Assembly (NCBI GenBank): GCA_021372635.1
Contig: JAJFUA010000318.1
Span: 1-45,118, forward strand
DNA length: 45,118 bases
Source: Desulfobacteraceae bacterium
GTDB lineage: Bacteria > Desulfobacterota > Syntrophobacteria > Syntrophobacterales > Syntrophobacteraceae
Direction: 5' to 3'
How positions within the stretch are numbered: the stretch's first letter is position 1; each line of letters opens with the position of its first letter. Under the pieces are notes generated by a model. That model worked only from the letters and a program-made list of their open reading frames with translations, was not told the origin of the DNA and did no database searches. Below are positions 32,414-41,055 of this stretch, one piece after another. Made by a program: the position numbers and the translations under genes.

Positions 32414-33316
32414 TCACAGGTATTGCGTCAGGTTCAGGTTGGAAAGCATGCCCGTCACCTGCAGCGCCGCCTGGAGGGCGGTTTGTTTTGTCTGCAATTG
32501 TGTGATGGCGTTGGCCAGGTCCGTGTCCTGTATGTTGGAAAGGGTATCCTTCCTGTTTGTGGTGATGGTCAACAGGGCACTCTGTTTATCCTCGATGCGG
32601 GAGAGCAGGAGCCCGGACTTGCTCTGGCATTTGCTGACGTTTTTGGCGGCGAGATCGAGATCGTCCTGGAGGGATGCAAGCGCCGTGGTGTCTCCGCTGC
32701 TCATGGCCTGCTTCAGCGCGTAAAGATCTTCCAGGAGGTTACTGGTCCCGCCGCTCGAATTCGTATGGTCGAAAACTTCGGGGCCCGTGAGGTTGATCGT
32801 TTCGTTGTTGTTAGTCCCCGTGCCTGTACGGACGACCAGCGCCTTCGAATCGCCGGCATAGATGGCGTTGCCGCTCGCGTCCATTGAATACGGCTTGGCG
32901 TCGGCCAGTCCGCTGAAGATGTAACGGTCTCCGTGCTGTGTGTTTGCCAGGGACAGAGCATCCTCGAGCAGACCGTCCACTGTCGCCACAAGGGATGCCC
33001 GCGCCTCGTCGCAGTCCGGCCCCTGGGCTTTGATCGCTGCGTTTTTCGCCTGCGCGATCACATCATAGAGTTGGTTCAGAGCGCCGTCCGTCGTATTGCC
33101 CCAGCTCGTCACGAAGTCAAGGTTGTCGCTGATGGCATCGTATTCCCGCAGCCCCTGCTTGATGTTCATGGCTTGTGCCCATGCGGAGGGATCGTCCGAG
33201 GGCTTCGCCAGAGTGGTGCCCGATGAAATGGCCGAGCCGAGGCGGCTGATTTCCGTTGAATTGTTATTCAGATCCTGCAACGTCTGCTGCTGGGACATGG
33301 CCAGTGTGATACGCAT
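32414..33316 (-). CDS. flgL: Flagellar hook-associated protein 3
   Basis: FlgL is the second hook-filament junction protein, exported through the flagellar type III system. The 300-residue product begins MRITLAMSQQQTLQDLNNNS, the flagellin-like N-terminal helix, and ends with a helical segment (LQTKQTALQAALQVTGML) that forms the conserved coiled-coil core with it. The middle (KPYSMDASGNAIYAGD) is the variable domain. GGAGG precedes the ATG. It is the last gene of the operon; no csrA or fliW follows, although these often do. Confidence 0.93.
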   Translation of the reverse strand: MRITLAMSQQQTLQDLNNNSTEISRLGSAISSGTTLAKPSDDPSAWAQAMNIKQGLREYDAISDNLDFVTSWGNTTDGALNQLYDVIAQAKNAAIKAQGPDCDEARASLVATVDGLLEDALSLANTQHGDRYIFSGLADAKPYSMDASGNAIYAGDSKALVVRTGTGTNNNETINLTGPEVFDHTNSSGGTSNLLEDLYALKQAMSSGDTTALASLQDDLDLAAKNVSKCQSKSGLLLSRIEDKQSALLTITTNRKDTLSNIQDTDLANAITQLQTKQTALQAALQVTGMLSNLNLTQYL

Positions 33317-33333
33317 AGCTGACTTGCCTCCGC

Positions 33334-34683
33334 TTATGCCATGCTGATGACCGTATCGAGCATGTCTTTGACATTGGAGATAATCTTTGCGGCCGCCTGG
33401 TAAATCTGCTGGTCCTTGAGCAATTCCACCATTTCCTCGTCCAGGGAGACTCCGGAAACCGACTGCTGTTTCTGCTGGAGGGAGGTGTTCAGCGTTTTGT
33501 AGTAGGACTGCTGGGTCGAGGCGTTGTCTCCGTCATTGCCGATCTTCTCCTGGATGTTGCTGAGAAAACCGCTGAACTTGGAACTCGATCCGTCGAGGAA
33601 CGTGACCTTGCTGTCCTGGAGATTGGATATGGCCAGAGCCCTGCTGCTTTCCTCGGGAGCGGTCATGGTCGAAAGAAAATCCGAAACCATGGAAATATCG
33701 CTCGCGTTGGTGCCGCTGAAGACGCTGCTGCCGCTGCTTTGTGTGTGAAGGGCGTTTACCTCTTTGATCAGCGTGGCGGCAAAATCGTTGAGTTCGCCAA
33801 GGTAGCTTGAGATGTCGTCGATCGAGGCCAGAAGCCCTCCGAGAGACCCTCCGGAAATGCTGTTGTCGGCGGGGGCGACGGATGATCCGTCCGCCTGCGT
33901 ATAGCCGACCAGATTCGTCGTGCTGCTGTATTGAAGGCTGCCGGCCTTGTCGGCGTCCACCAGGGTGATGGTGGAGGCCCCGTCCTTCATGGAGACGGTC
34001 AGGGAGCCATCGGTTTCTTCCGTGTAGCTGAACGGGATCAGCTTGGAAAGGTCCTGCACGGCCTGATAGCGTGAGTCCCTGAGATCGTTGGCGGTGACGC
34101 CCTGGGATTCGTTTCTCGAAATCGCCAGGTTATACTTTACAATTTGAGAGAGAAGAGAGTTGATCTCGGTTACGTTGTCCGAAACCTCCGCCGGGATGCT
34201 GTCCGTAGCCAGTTCGTTCAAGTCGTTGTACGTGTTTTTGATCTTGTTCGCCAGCGATTGCGTGGAGTCGTAGACTTCCGTCTGTGACGAAGAAGAGGTG
34301 GTATCCTGCTGAAGAGTGTCCCAGGAATCCCAGAAGGCGCCGAGGGCATCGGAAATCCCGTTGGCGCCGTTGTCGGAACAGACGGACTGGACCGTATCGA
34401 TATGGTCGGAGATCGTCTGATAGTACGACTCACTCGACATGCTCTGCATGAGCTGTTTTTCGATGTACTGGTCTCTTGTCTGGATGATCTGGTCTACCCG
34501 CGCCCCCATTCCCACCCACCCGCCGTGAATGAGGGTGGCCGGATTGGTGACGGTCACGGCCTTCTGACGGGCATAGGACGTGTTGCTCGCATTCTCGATG
34601 TTGTGCGTGGAGGTCTGGATCTGCACCTGTGTGTTGAGCAGGGTGCTCTTTGCCGTTTCGAGCGTAAATGACAGACCGACCAT
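33334..34683 (-). CDS. flgK: Flagellar hook-associated protein 1
   Basis: FlgK forms the first junction ring on the hook. The N-terminal rod-type motif HNIENASNTSYARQKA and the C-terminal GVSLDEEMVELLKDQQIYQ, followed by the terminal helix, are intact. At 449 residues it is about 100 shorter than the Salmonella protein, missing much of the exposed middle domain but keeping both D0 helices. GGAGG lies seven bases before the ATG, which follows two bases after the flgN stop. Confidence 0.93.
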   Translation of the reverse strand: MVGLSFTLETAKSTLLNTQVQIQTSTHNIENASNTSYARQKAVTVTNPATLIHGGWVGMGARVDQIIQTRDQYIEKQLMQSMSSESYYQTISDHIDTVQSVCSDNGANGISDALGAFWDSWDTLQQDTTSSSSQTEVYDSTQSLANKIKNTYNDLNELATDSIPAEVSDNVTEINSLLSQIVKYNLAISRNESQGVTANDLRDSRYQAVQDLSKLIPFSYTEETDGSLTVSMKDGASTITLVDADKAGSLQYSSTTNLVGYTQADGSSVAPADNSISGGSLGGLLASIDDISSYLGELNDFAATLIKEVNALHTQSSGSSVFSGTNASDISMVSDFLSTMTAPEESSRALAISNLQDSKVTFLDGSSSKFSGFLSNIQEKIGNDGDNASTQQSYYKTLNTSLQQKQQSVSGVSLDEEMVELLKDQQIYQAAAKIISNVKDMLDTVISMA

Positions 34684-34685
34684 GA

Positions 34686-35159
34686 TCAGACCTCCGTCCT
34701 GAAGGTGCGTCCCTTGGAGAATGCGCGCTTCACCGCTGCGTTGCCCTGGCCGGGACCATAGGAAGAACGGAAGAACAGGGAGAGCATGTCCTGCCAGAAT
34801 CCCAGGGTATTCTGGATGAAAACCTCATTTGCCCGATTCTGCTCCTGTATGTTTCGGAGCAGGTTTCTCAGTTGCGTTCGGGGGCTGGAAGGGTCCAGGG
34901 AAGCTTTTTCCAGGCCGGCCTTCCGGAGCGTTTCGAGCCTGTCCTGAAGTTCATTCACGAGAATCTGCTTGCCGGGGAGAAGATGCAGCAGATCCTCTCC
35001 GGAGAAACTCCTGAGCGCAGCGGTTTCCTGCGTGAGTATTTCTGACAGGTTCCCTGCCGTTTCGATGCACTCGCTGAACAGGACGGGCATATTTCCCGCG
35101 AGACCTGTGGAATTGCACGCCCGGGGATCATGGGGCGCGCCTAGATTCAGGGTTTCCAT
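34686..35159 (-). CDS. flgN: FlgN-family export chaperone
   Basis: FlgN is the cytoplasmic chaperone for FlgK and FlgL, whose genes follow directly. The 157-residue product is almost wholly helical: LSEILTQETAALRSFSGEDL, KQILVNELQDRLETLRKAG and NRANEVFIQNTLGFWQDML are amphipathic segments of the family. The first 20 residues are variable. The ATG lies four bases after the flgJ stop, with GAGAGAGG upstream. Identity rests on helix pattern and position; sequence conservation in this family is low. Confidence 0.8.
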   Translation of the reverse strand: METLNLGAPHDPRACNSTGLAGNMPVLFSECIETAGNLSEILTQETAALRSFSGEDLLHLLPGKQILVNELQDRLETLRKAGLEKASLDPSSPRTQLRNLLRNIQEQNRANEVFIQNTLGFWQDMLSLFFRSSYGPGQGNAAVKRAFSKGRTFRTEV

Positions 35160-35163
35160 GGTT

Positions 35164-35511
35164 TCAAGCCTCTCTCTCGGGCTGATTTGCAGTTTGCCGT
35201 GCGTCGGTGGCGGGCGAGCAAACCTGCTGCTCTTCCCGGACGAGCGGTTCCAACTGTTTGTAGATGGCTTTCGCGAGTCCGAGTCCCCGGCCGCGGCTGA
35301 ACTCCTTGCAGACGGCCTGATCCATCATTCCTTCGTACATGCCGAGAGCCCGGTCGGGTTCCTCTGCGCGCATGACACCCTCCCGCATCGATTTGACGAT
35401 AAAGGATGTCATAAATGATTCGAATTCCTGGCAGCAGTCCTTGAGCCTTTTTTTCTGAAGGCTGGGCTCCGGAAAAGACTGCTGCGTGGATGCCGGTTCG
35501 ATTGGCTTCAT
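35164..35511 (-). CDS. flgJ: FlgJ-type rod-binding protein (short form)
   Basis: The 115-residue protein matches only the N-terminal rod-binding (rod cap) domain of FlgJ: CQEFESFMTSFIVKSMREGV followed by GMYEGMMDQAVCKEFSRGRGLGLAKAIYKQL. The C-terminal muramidase domain of the E. coli protein is absent, as in many deltaproteobacteria, so a separate lytic enzyme must open the peptidoglycan; none is in the window. GGAGAG precedes the ATG. It lies 79 bp after the second MotB-like gene. Confidence 0.88.
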   Translation of the reverse strand: MKPIEPASTQQSFPEPSLQKKRLKDCCQEFESFMTSFIVKSMREGVMRAEEPDRALGMYEGMMDQAVCKEFSRGRGLGLAKAIYKQLEPLVREEQQVCSPATDARQTANQPEREA

Positions 35512-35590
35512 GTCTTATCTCTCCTCATGGGAAATCCGAATCGTTTGGGATGCAAATTGGATGCCCAAAAGCGGCGGAAGACCGGATCTC

Positions 35591-36346
35591 TCAAACCGGT
35601 GGTTCGAATATGATCTCGACGCGTCGGTTAATGGCCCGGTTGACCGTCGTCCGATTGTCCAACAGCGGGTGCGAACTGCCGTAAGCGCCCGCTGCCAGCC
35701 GGTCTGGAGCGACCTGGCAGTTTTTGAGGAAAAATTGCAGGACGGCGAGTGAGCGTGCGAGGGCCAGATTTTCGTTGGTGGCGAACTTTTCGTTGTGTAC
35801 CGAGAGGGCATCCGTATGGCCGTCGACATAGGCATGATATTCCGTACTGCGGATAAAATTTCCCAGCGCCTCGAGAACGGGAAGGGCCTCCGCATGGAGG
35901 TCGGCTCCACCGCTGTCGAAAAGAATGCTGTCGCCGAAGACGACGGAAAATCCGTTGCTGTTTTTGTCTCTTTTGATCCAGATTGCGGTTCCGGAGAACT
36001 GGCCCTTTTCGGAAGACGGATCCCCGAGTTCCGACTCCGGGAGATTGTCCAGATCACGGACCGATGTCGCGCCGGCCTTTTGGAGACCATGAAGGACTTC
36101 CTGGACGGCGGCTTCCGGGGTTAAGCAGGTCTGTTGAGCGTCGTGGCGCGCAAGACTGCTGACGGTGCTGTCGAAATTCCGGAAGGTCGTTTTCAATGCC
36201 TTCTTGCTCATCGACGACATGGAAAGGAACAGCACGAAACAGGTCAGCAGGAGCGTGCAAAGATCCGAGAAGGTGATCATCCACGCCGTGGACCTTTGCG
36301 GTGCGTCCTGGCTATCAATGGTTATCCTGTGCCTCCGCCGCCTCAT
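35591..36346 (-). CDS. MotB-like protein with OmpA domain (second of a tandem pair)
   Basis: The 251-residue protein has a basic, MotB-like N-terminus and one membrane helix (about 21-45, AWMITFSDLCTLLLTCFVLF). D28 sits where the ion-binding aspartate of MotB (D32) lies. Residues 125-250 are an OmpA-like peptidoglycan-binding domain: ILFDSGGADLHAEAL, VDGHTDALS, NRRVEIIFE. The start overlaps the end of the upstream paralogue by 32 bp, with AGAGG four bases before the ATG. No motA is adjacent. It could be a stator subunit or a structural anchor near the P-ring. Confidence 0.85.
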   Translation of the reverse strand: MRRRRHRITIDSQDAPQRSTAWMITFSDLCTLLLTCFVLFLSMSSMSKKALKTTFRNFDSTVSSLARHDAQQTCLTPEAAVQEVLHGLQKAGATSVRDLDNLPESELGDPSSEKGQFSGTAIWIKRDKNSNGFSVVFGDSILFDSGGADLHAEALPVLEALGNFIRSTEYHAYVDGHTDALSVHNEKFATNENLALARSLAVLQFFLKNCQVAPDRLAAGAYGSSHPLLDNRTTVNRAINRRVEIIFEPPV

Positions 36347-37178
36347 AGAACCTCTTCACCCACGGCTGCAGATCCTCGTCCTTTTCCTCATGCGGGGAAT
36401 AGAGCCTGAAAAAGAAATCTTTGTAATTGTAGAACGGGTTGGACTGCCGGTTCTGCGGGACCAGTCCGGAGGGAACGGCATGGTTCGACCCCAGGAGTAT
36501 CTCCACTCGCTGGTTCTTCTCGCTCAGGCCGGGAAAACCGCGGCTGTCCACCAGGGGATGGAGATAGCTGAAGCCGTGGGCGCTCATTCGCTCTGCCCTG
36601 ATTCCTTTTTGAAGAAAGAACGCGTAGACCGCCTGGGCCCTGCGGACGGAAAGCTCCCAGGACCGCATGGACCAGTTGGGATGATCCATCCCTTCATGGA
36701 TATCCGTGTGCCCGCGTATTTCGATTCCATCTTCGGTACGGCTGAAATAAGCGGACAGTTCGGCGAGATATTTTTGAACGTCGCCGCTGATTTCAGTGGT
36801 GCCGGGACGGAAAAGGACCTTTTGATCGATGCGGATCATGGTTTTGTTTTTTCCGACGAGCACCTGGTCCGCGTTGAGATTATTCTCCACGCTGAGGGAT
36901 TTCAGAGCGGGATAGTCTTTTTCTCCGGGGGCGACGCCCTGGGAACCGCCCCGGTCTTCCTGGGCCATGCCGGACGGGGAACGCGTCTTTGGGGCTGATT
37001 CGCCGAAAGACCCGTCGAGCGCCCCCAGGGCCTTCTTCTGGCGATTCGAATCCACCGTGGACATGCTGACGAGCAAAACGAAGAAGGTTAACAGCAGGGT
37101 GCAGAGGTCGGTGTACGTGACGATCCACCGCTGTGTCGTCGACGGCAGGGAGGAAGGTCTGGGCCTCTTTCCGATCAT
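36315..37178 (-). CDS. MotB-like protein with OmpA domain (first of a tandem pair)
   Basis: The 287-residue protein has one N-terminal membrane helix (RWIVTYTDLCTLLLTFFVLL, about 17-40) with D24 at the MotB ion-binding position. A Gly/Ser/Pro-rich linker of about 60 residues, like the MotB plug region, leads to an OmpA-like domain (about 130-235: KVLFRPGTTEIS, IRGHTDIHEG, NQRVEILLG) and a 50-residue tail not seen in its partner. AGGACC precedes the ATG, 11 bp after the flgI stop. Shared TDLCTLLLT and SDLCTLLLT stretches show the pair arose by duplication. Confidence 0.87.
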   Translation of the reverse strand: MIGKRPRPSSLPSTTQRWIVTYTDLCTLLLTFFVLLVSMSTVDSNRQKKALGALDGSFGESAPKTRSPSGMAQEDRGGSQGVAPGEKDYPALKSLSVENNLNADQVLVGKNKTMIRIDQKVLFRPGTTEISGDVQKYLAELSAYFSRTEDGIEIRGHTDIHEGMDHPNWSMRSWELSVRRAQAVYAFFLQKGIRAERMSAHGFSYLHPLVDSRGFPGLSEKNQRVEILLGSNHAVPSGLVPQNRQSNPFYNYKDFFFRLYSPHEEKDEDLQPWVKRFYEAAEAQDNH

Positions 37179-37189
37179 TGCAGGTCCTG

Positions 37190-38308
37190 CTACATCATTT
37201 CCAGTTCGGCCTGGAGCGCCCCCGCGGCACGAATCGCCTGCAGGATGTTGACCAGGTCTCTTGGAGTGGCGCCGATCGCGTTCAGCCCCTGAATGACCTC
37301 TCCAATGGTTACGCCTCCTCCGATGACCGCCAGAGAAGCCTTCCCCTCCTGCACCTGGACACTGGTCTGGGGGACTACGGTGGTCTTTCCCTGACTCAGC
37401 GGCAGAGGCTGGGACACGGCCGGCTTTTCGGTGATCTGAACGGTCAGATTCCCGTGTGCGATGGCGACGGGGGATATGCGCACGCTTTCACCCATGACGA
37501 TCGTTCCGGTCTTTTCGTTGATGACGACCTTTGCGACCATCTCCGGCTGAACCTCCAGGTTTTCGATGCGCGTGAGCATGGCAACCGAATCCTGCTTGTA
37601 GGACGGGGGGACTTCTATGCGGATCGTCGTCCCGTCGACGGCCTGGGCGACTTGCCCGCCGAGCGCCTGGTTGACCGCCGCCGCAGTCTTGTTTGCAGTG
37701 GTGAAGTCGGGGGTTTTCAAAACCAGGTCGAGGCGATGCAGGGAATCGTAGGAGACGGATACTTCCTTTTCCACCAGGGCGCCCTCGGAGATGGTTCCGA
37801 CGGTGGGATGATTTTTCTGCACGCTGCTGCCGCTCGCTCCAGAAATGGCGAATCCACCCGTGGCGACGGGTCCCTGGGCAATCGCGTACGTCTTCCCGTC
37901 GGGCCCCTGGAGCTGGGTCATCAGGAGTGTTCCTCCCGCCAGGCTTTTTGCGTCTCCGATGGAAGACGCTTCGACATCGATCCGCGTACCCACCCGGGCG
38001 AAAGGAGGAAGCTTTGCGGTTACCATGACCGCGGCGACATTCTTGATCTTGACCTGGCCCGGATCGACGTGAATGCCCATGTTGTCGAGAAGGTTGCCCA
38101 GAGTGTTCACGGTAAACAGGGTATTGGTATTGTCTCCCGTACCGTTGAGCCCCACGACCAGGCCGTAGCCGATCAGCATGTTCGGCCGGGTGCCGAGAAA
38201 ATAGGCGATATCCTTGATTCGCGTGGCATAAGCCTCCGATCCCGCAAAGAGGATCAAGGCGGATAACAGTACGCTCAGCAACAGAGCGGGCCTGCGGTTT
38301 ACGTGCAT
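37190..38308 (-). CDS. flgI: Flagellar P-ring protein
   Basis: FlgI forms the periplasmic ring around the rod. A signal peptide (about 1-29, ending SEAYA) is followed by RIKDIAYFLGTRPNMLIGYG, the family opening, then LVVGLNGTGDNTN, NVAAVMVTAKLPPFARVGT and the C-terminal GVTIGEVIQGLNAIGATPRD. The 372-residue length is normal. I chose the ATG at 38308, with GAGGGG upstream; the frame extends to 38578 but that part lacks family sequence. It lies 71 bp after flgH. Confidence 0.95.
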   Translation of the reverse strand: MHVNRRPALLLSVLLSALILFAGSEAYATRIKDIAYFLGTRPNMLIGYGLVVGLNGTGDNTNTLFTVNTLGNLLDNMGIHVDPGQVKIKNVAAVMVTAKLPPFARVGTRIDVEASSIGDAKSLAGGTLLMTQLQGPDGKTYAIAQGPVATGGFAISGASGSSVQKNHPTVGTISEGALVEKEVSVSYDSLHRLDLVLKTPDFTTANKTAAAVNQALGGQVAQAVDGTTIRIEVPPSYKQDSVAMLTRIENLEVQPEMVAKVVINEKTGTIVMGESVRISPVAIAHGNLTVQITEKPAVSQPLPLSQGKTTVVPQTSVQVQEGKASLAVIGGGVTIGEVIQGLNAIGATPRDLVNILQAIRAAGALQAELEMM

Positions 38309-38379
38309 ATTCCCCTCGCTTCGATTCTCTAAAACTCTTCCCGTTCGGTCATGTCTCCGTGCCGAAGATCCGGGCATTG

Positions 38380-39144
38380 TCAGAAGGGATTGATCGCATC
38401 GATCAACTGGTTGAGCCATCCCGGTTTCTGATACTGGGTGACCGGTCCCTTTCCCACCATGAATATTTTCGCTTCGGCGATATTCTGCGAGAGGACCGAA
38501 TTGTTCCGGTTGATATCCGTCGGGCGGACGATCCCCTCGAGGACGATCTGCTCCATATCGTTGTTGACCTTGGTCCATCGGGAACCGCGGATCACCAGGT
38601 TTCCGTTGGGCATGACATCGACCACAGTCGCCGTCATGTAGGCAGTCATGGTATCGGCCTTGGATGTTGACGCGTCTCCCTTGAATCCGCTGGCGAATTC
38701 GCCGCTGTACGGTCCGAATACTGCCGCGCCCTTGGGATTGGCAACTCCCGCCGCGCCCGCTCCGGCCCCGGCAAAAGAGAAGTTGCCGGAAAGGGACTTG
38801 GTTTTGTTGGTGGTTGTAGTGGCGGCGGATGATGCCTTTGCCGATTCACTGACCGTAATGGTCACCACGTCGCCCACTTTTCTGGCACGGAGGTCCTGGA
38901 AGAGCGACCCGTTGGACGACTGCCCCCAGAGGGATCCGGTCGGGGCCGACGTGACGGGCGGGGGGCCTGCCTGCGGCAGAGGCGTGAGAGGGATCGGCGC
39001 GGTGGCCTTCATGCTCTCGGCGACTTTCGGCTGCTCGGTGGCGGTAGTGACGCAGGCTGTCAGCAACAGCCCGGCGGCGGCGCACGATAGAACGGTGCGG
39101 CTCCACTTGCAGAACCCGTGTTGGGTGGAATGTGCCTGTGACAT
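38380..39144 (-). CDS. flgH: Flagellar L-ring lipoprotein
   Basis: FlgH forms the outer-membrane ring. The lipobox LLTAC at about residues 27-31 marks acylation of the Cys. A Pro-rich linker (about 45-70) comes before GSLWGQSSNGSLFQDLRA, the family opening, then GDVVTITVSESAKASSAA, NGNLVIRGSR and GIVRPTDINRNNSVLSQNIA. At 254 residues it is slightly longer than the E. coli protein, owing to the linker. GGGAG precedes the ATG. Confidence 0.95.
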   Translation of the reverse strand: MSQAHSTQHGFCKWSRTVLSCAAAGLLLTACVTTATEQPKVAESMKATAPIPLTPLPQAGPPPVTSAPTGSLWGQSSNGSLFQDLRARKVGDVVTITVSESAKASSAATTTTNKTKSLSGNFSFAGAGAGAAGVANPKGAAVFGPYSGEFASGFKGDASTSKADTMTAYMTATVVDVMPNGNLVIRGSRWTKVNNDMEQIVLEGIVRPTDINRNNSVLSQNIAEAKIFMVGKGPVTQYQKPGWLNQLIDAINPF

Positions 39145-39173
39145 GTGAAACTCCCGGCGGTGTTACAGCGCCT

Positions 39174-40199
39174 CTAGCGGACAGCCTGTACGGTCTGGCT
39201 GTCGACGACCCTGCAATGAATGGTCCGGTCCGAGGAAACGTTGCTGACACGGACCGTATCCCCCATGCTTCCTTCTTCCCGTACCTGACCTTTAGCGGTC
39301 AGTTGCAATCCAGGCGTGTTGTAGATGATTGTGACGGCGTCGCCGCGCTTCAGGAGAAGCGGCTTATCGAGATTTTTCAGTTCGAACGCCTGATGGATTC
39401 CGACATTGCGAAGAAGGCGCTTGTTGACGACCTGGTCCGGTTGTGTGGCGTAGCGCTCCGTGCTCTCGGAAACGTTGATCCTCTGGTATTCGAGATCCGC
39501 CGCAGTGATGAGATCGTTCTGCTTCAGGGCCCGGGAGGCATGGATGACGTTCTGGAATACGTCCACTTTCCCGCTGACTCCGAGGCTGCGGACCTTTTCC
39601 GCGTTCACGAAAAAGTTTACCGTTACGTTCACGTTTCCCACAAAGCGGCCGCGCTGGCTCGGGACGACCTCGTAGGTCATCGGCCCTTCAGGGAGTATCG
39701 GCAACCCGGTGAAGCTGACCTTCTGGATCACGATGTCCTGGGGGTTCCATGGAGAATTGTCCCTGATGTACTTTTGAAAGATCGATTCGATCTGCTCCTG
39801 GGAGATCTGAACGGCCTGCCTTGCCACGACGATCTTATCGGGCATGGTGATGCGGACCTGGGTGGGATTGGCCCCCTGGGATTCGATGAACCGTTCGAGA
39901 TAGACTTTCATCGTGGCGGGTTCGACGAATTTTTCCGAACTGACGGCGGGTGCTTCGCCTATGTCCTGCTTCGCCATGACCTTCCGCCAATCTTCCGGGA
40001 TTGTGGAACTGTCGCAAAGATCGAGAAGAAAAACCTGCTTGCGCGATACCGATATCTTTCCGAGCACGCGAATTTCCGAAATGGCGCTCATGGCCGCGCA
40101 TTCCGTCCCGTGAAAGCCGTCGTTCCACGAAATCTCCCCCCCGAGAACCAGGAGGCAGCATGCCAGGATAACGGTTGTCCGCAATGTCAAATAGCGCAT
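39174..40199 (-). CDS. flgA: FlgA, P-ring assembly chaperone
   Basis: FlgA is a periplasmic chaperone that helps FlgI polymerise. A signal peptide (about 1-21) is followed by a 170-residue N-terminal part, then a SAF domain: DVFQNVIHASRALKQNDLIT, DQVVNKRLLRNVG, and GDAVTIIYNTPGLQLTAKGQ at the C-terminus. At 341 residues it is about 120 longer than E. coli FlgA, all at the N-terminus, as in other deltaproteobacteria. AGGGAAG precedes the ATG, 20 bp after flgG. Confidence 0.9.
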   Translation of the reverse strand: MRYLTLRTTVILACCLLVLGGEISWNDGFHGTECAAMSAISEIRVLGKISVSRKQVFLLDLCDSSTIPEDWRKVMAKQDIGEAPAVSSEKFVEPATMKVYLERFIESQGANPTQVRITMPDKIVVARQAVQISQEQIESIFQKYIRDNSPWNPQDIVIQKVSFTGLPILPEGPMTYEVVPSQRGRFVGNVNVTVNFFVNAEKVRSLGVSGKVDVFQNVIHASRALKQNDLITAADLEYQRINVSESTERYATQPDQVVNKRLLRNVGIHQAFELKNLDKPLLLKRGDAVTIIYNTPGLQLTAKGQVREEGSMGDTVRVSNVSSDRTIHCRVVDSQTVQAVR

Positions 40200-40219
40200 G
40201 GCACTTCCCTGTACCGTGG

Positions 40220-40999
40220 TTATTTTACGTTGTTGGCCATTTGCAGCATTTCGTCGGAGGACTTGATGATCTTGGAGTTGGCTTCATAAGCCCGCTGCGT
40301 CAGAATCATGTTGACCATCTCCTCGACAACGCTGATGTTCGAGCTTTCCAGGCTTCCCTGCAGGAGGGTGCCCAAGCTTTCGGTCCCCGGCTGCGCTTCC
40401 GTCACGTCTCCGGAGGCATCGCTCGGAACGTAGTAGTTGTGCCCGGCACTGACGAGGCCGCTTGGGTTCGGAAAATCATAGAGCCGTATATTGCTGGTGC
40501 CGAGAACCGTTCCGTTGGCATCGACGGCCGAGAGGGTCCCGGCCGCATCGACGTTGATGGTCACGGTCTTCTTGGGAATGCTGATTTCGGGCTGGAGGCG
40601 GTTTCCGGCGGCATCGACGACGAATCCTTCCGAATCCTGCTTGAAGGAACCCGCGCGTGTATAAACCTCCGTCGAGCCTCGAAGGACTTTGAAGAACCCT
40701 CTGCCCTCGATGGCCAGGTCCAGCTGGTTGTTGGTCTGGGTGAAATTGCCCTGCTCGAAAATCTTCTCGACGGATACCGTCTTGGCCCCCATTCCGATCT
40801 GGATGCCCGTCGGGATGCGGGTATTGTTCCCCGTCTCGGCCCCCGGCGTGGTGATTGTCTGGTAGATCAGATCCTCGAAATTCCCGCGGCTGCGCTTGAA
40901 GGCGGTGGTGTTCGCGTTGGCGAGGTTGTGGGCGATAACGTCCAGGTTGGTCTGTTGCGCCGTCATGCCGGTTGCCGCGGTTGCCAGGCTGCGTATCAT
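40220..40999 (-). CDS. flgG: Flagellar distal rod protein
   Basis: FlgG builds the distal rod through the P- and L-rings. The 259-residue protein opens MIRSLATAATGMTAQQTNLD, has the rod motif IAHNLANANTTAFKRSR, LDLAIEGRGFFKVL and the C-terminal NISVVEEMVNMILTQRAYE. I chose the ATG at 40999 because GGGAGAGA lies just upstream; the frame continues to 41221 with non-family sequence. It lies 56 bp after flgF, its paralogue. Confidence 0.95.
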   Translation of the reverse strand: MIRSLATAATGMTAQQTNLDVIAHNLANANTTAFKRSRGNFEDLIYQTITTPGAETGNNTRIPTGIQIGMGAKTVSVEKIFEQGNFTQTNNQLDLAIEGRGFFKVLRGSTEVYTRAGSFKQDSEGFVVDAAGNRLQPEISIPKKTVTINVDAAGTLSAVDANGTVLGTSNIRLYDFPNPSGLVSAGHNYYVPSDASGDVTEAQPGTESLGTLLQGSLESSNISVVEEMVNMILTQRAYEANSKIIKSSDEMLQMANNVK

Positions 41000-41055
41000 G
41001 ATTCTCTCCCTTTTTCGTCGAACTGTGCGACGCTGCCGCACGATACCGGGTATGT

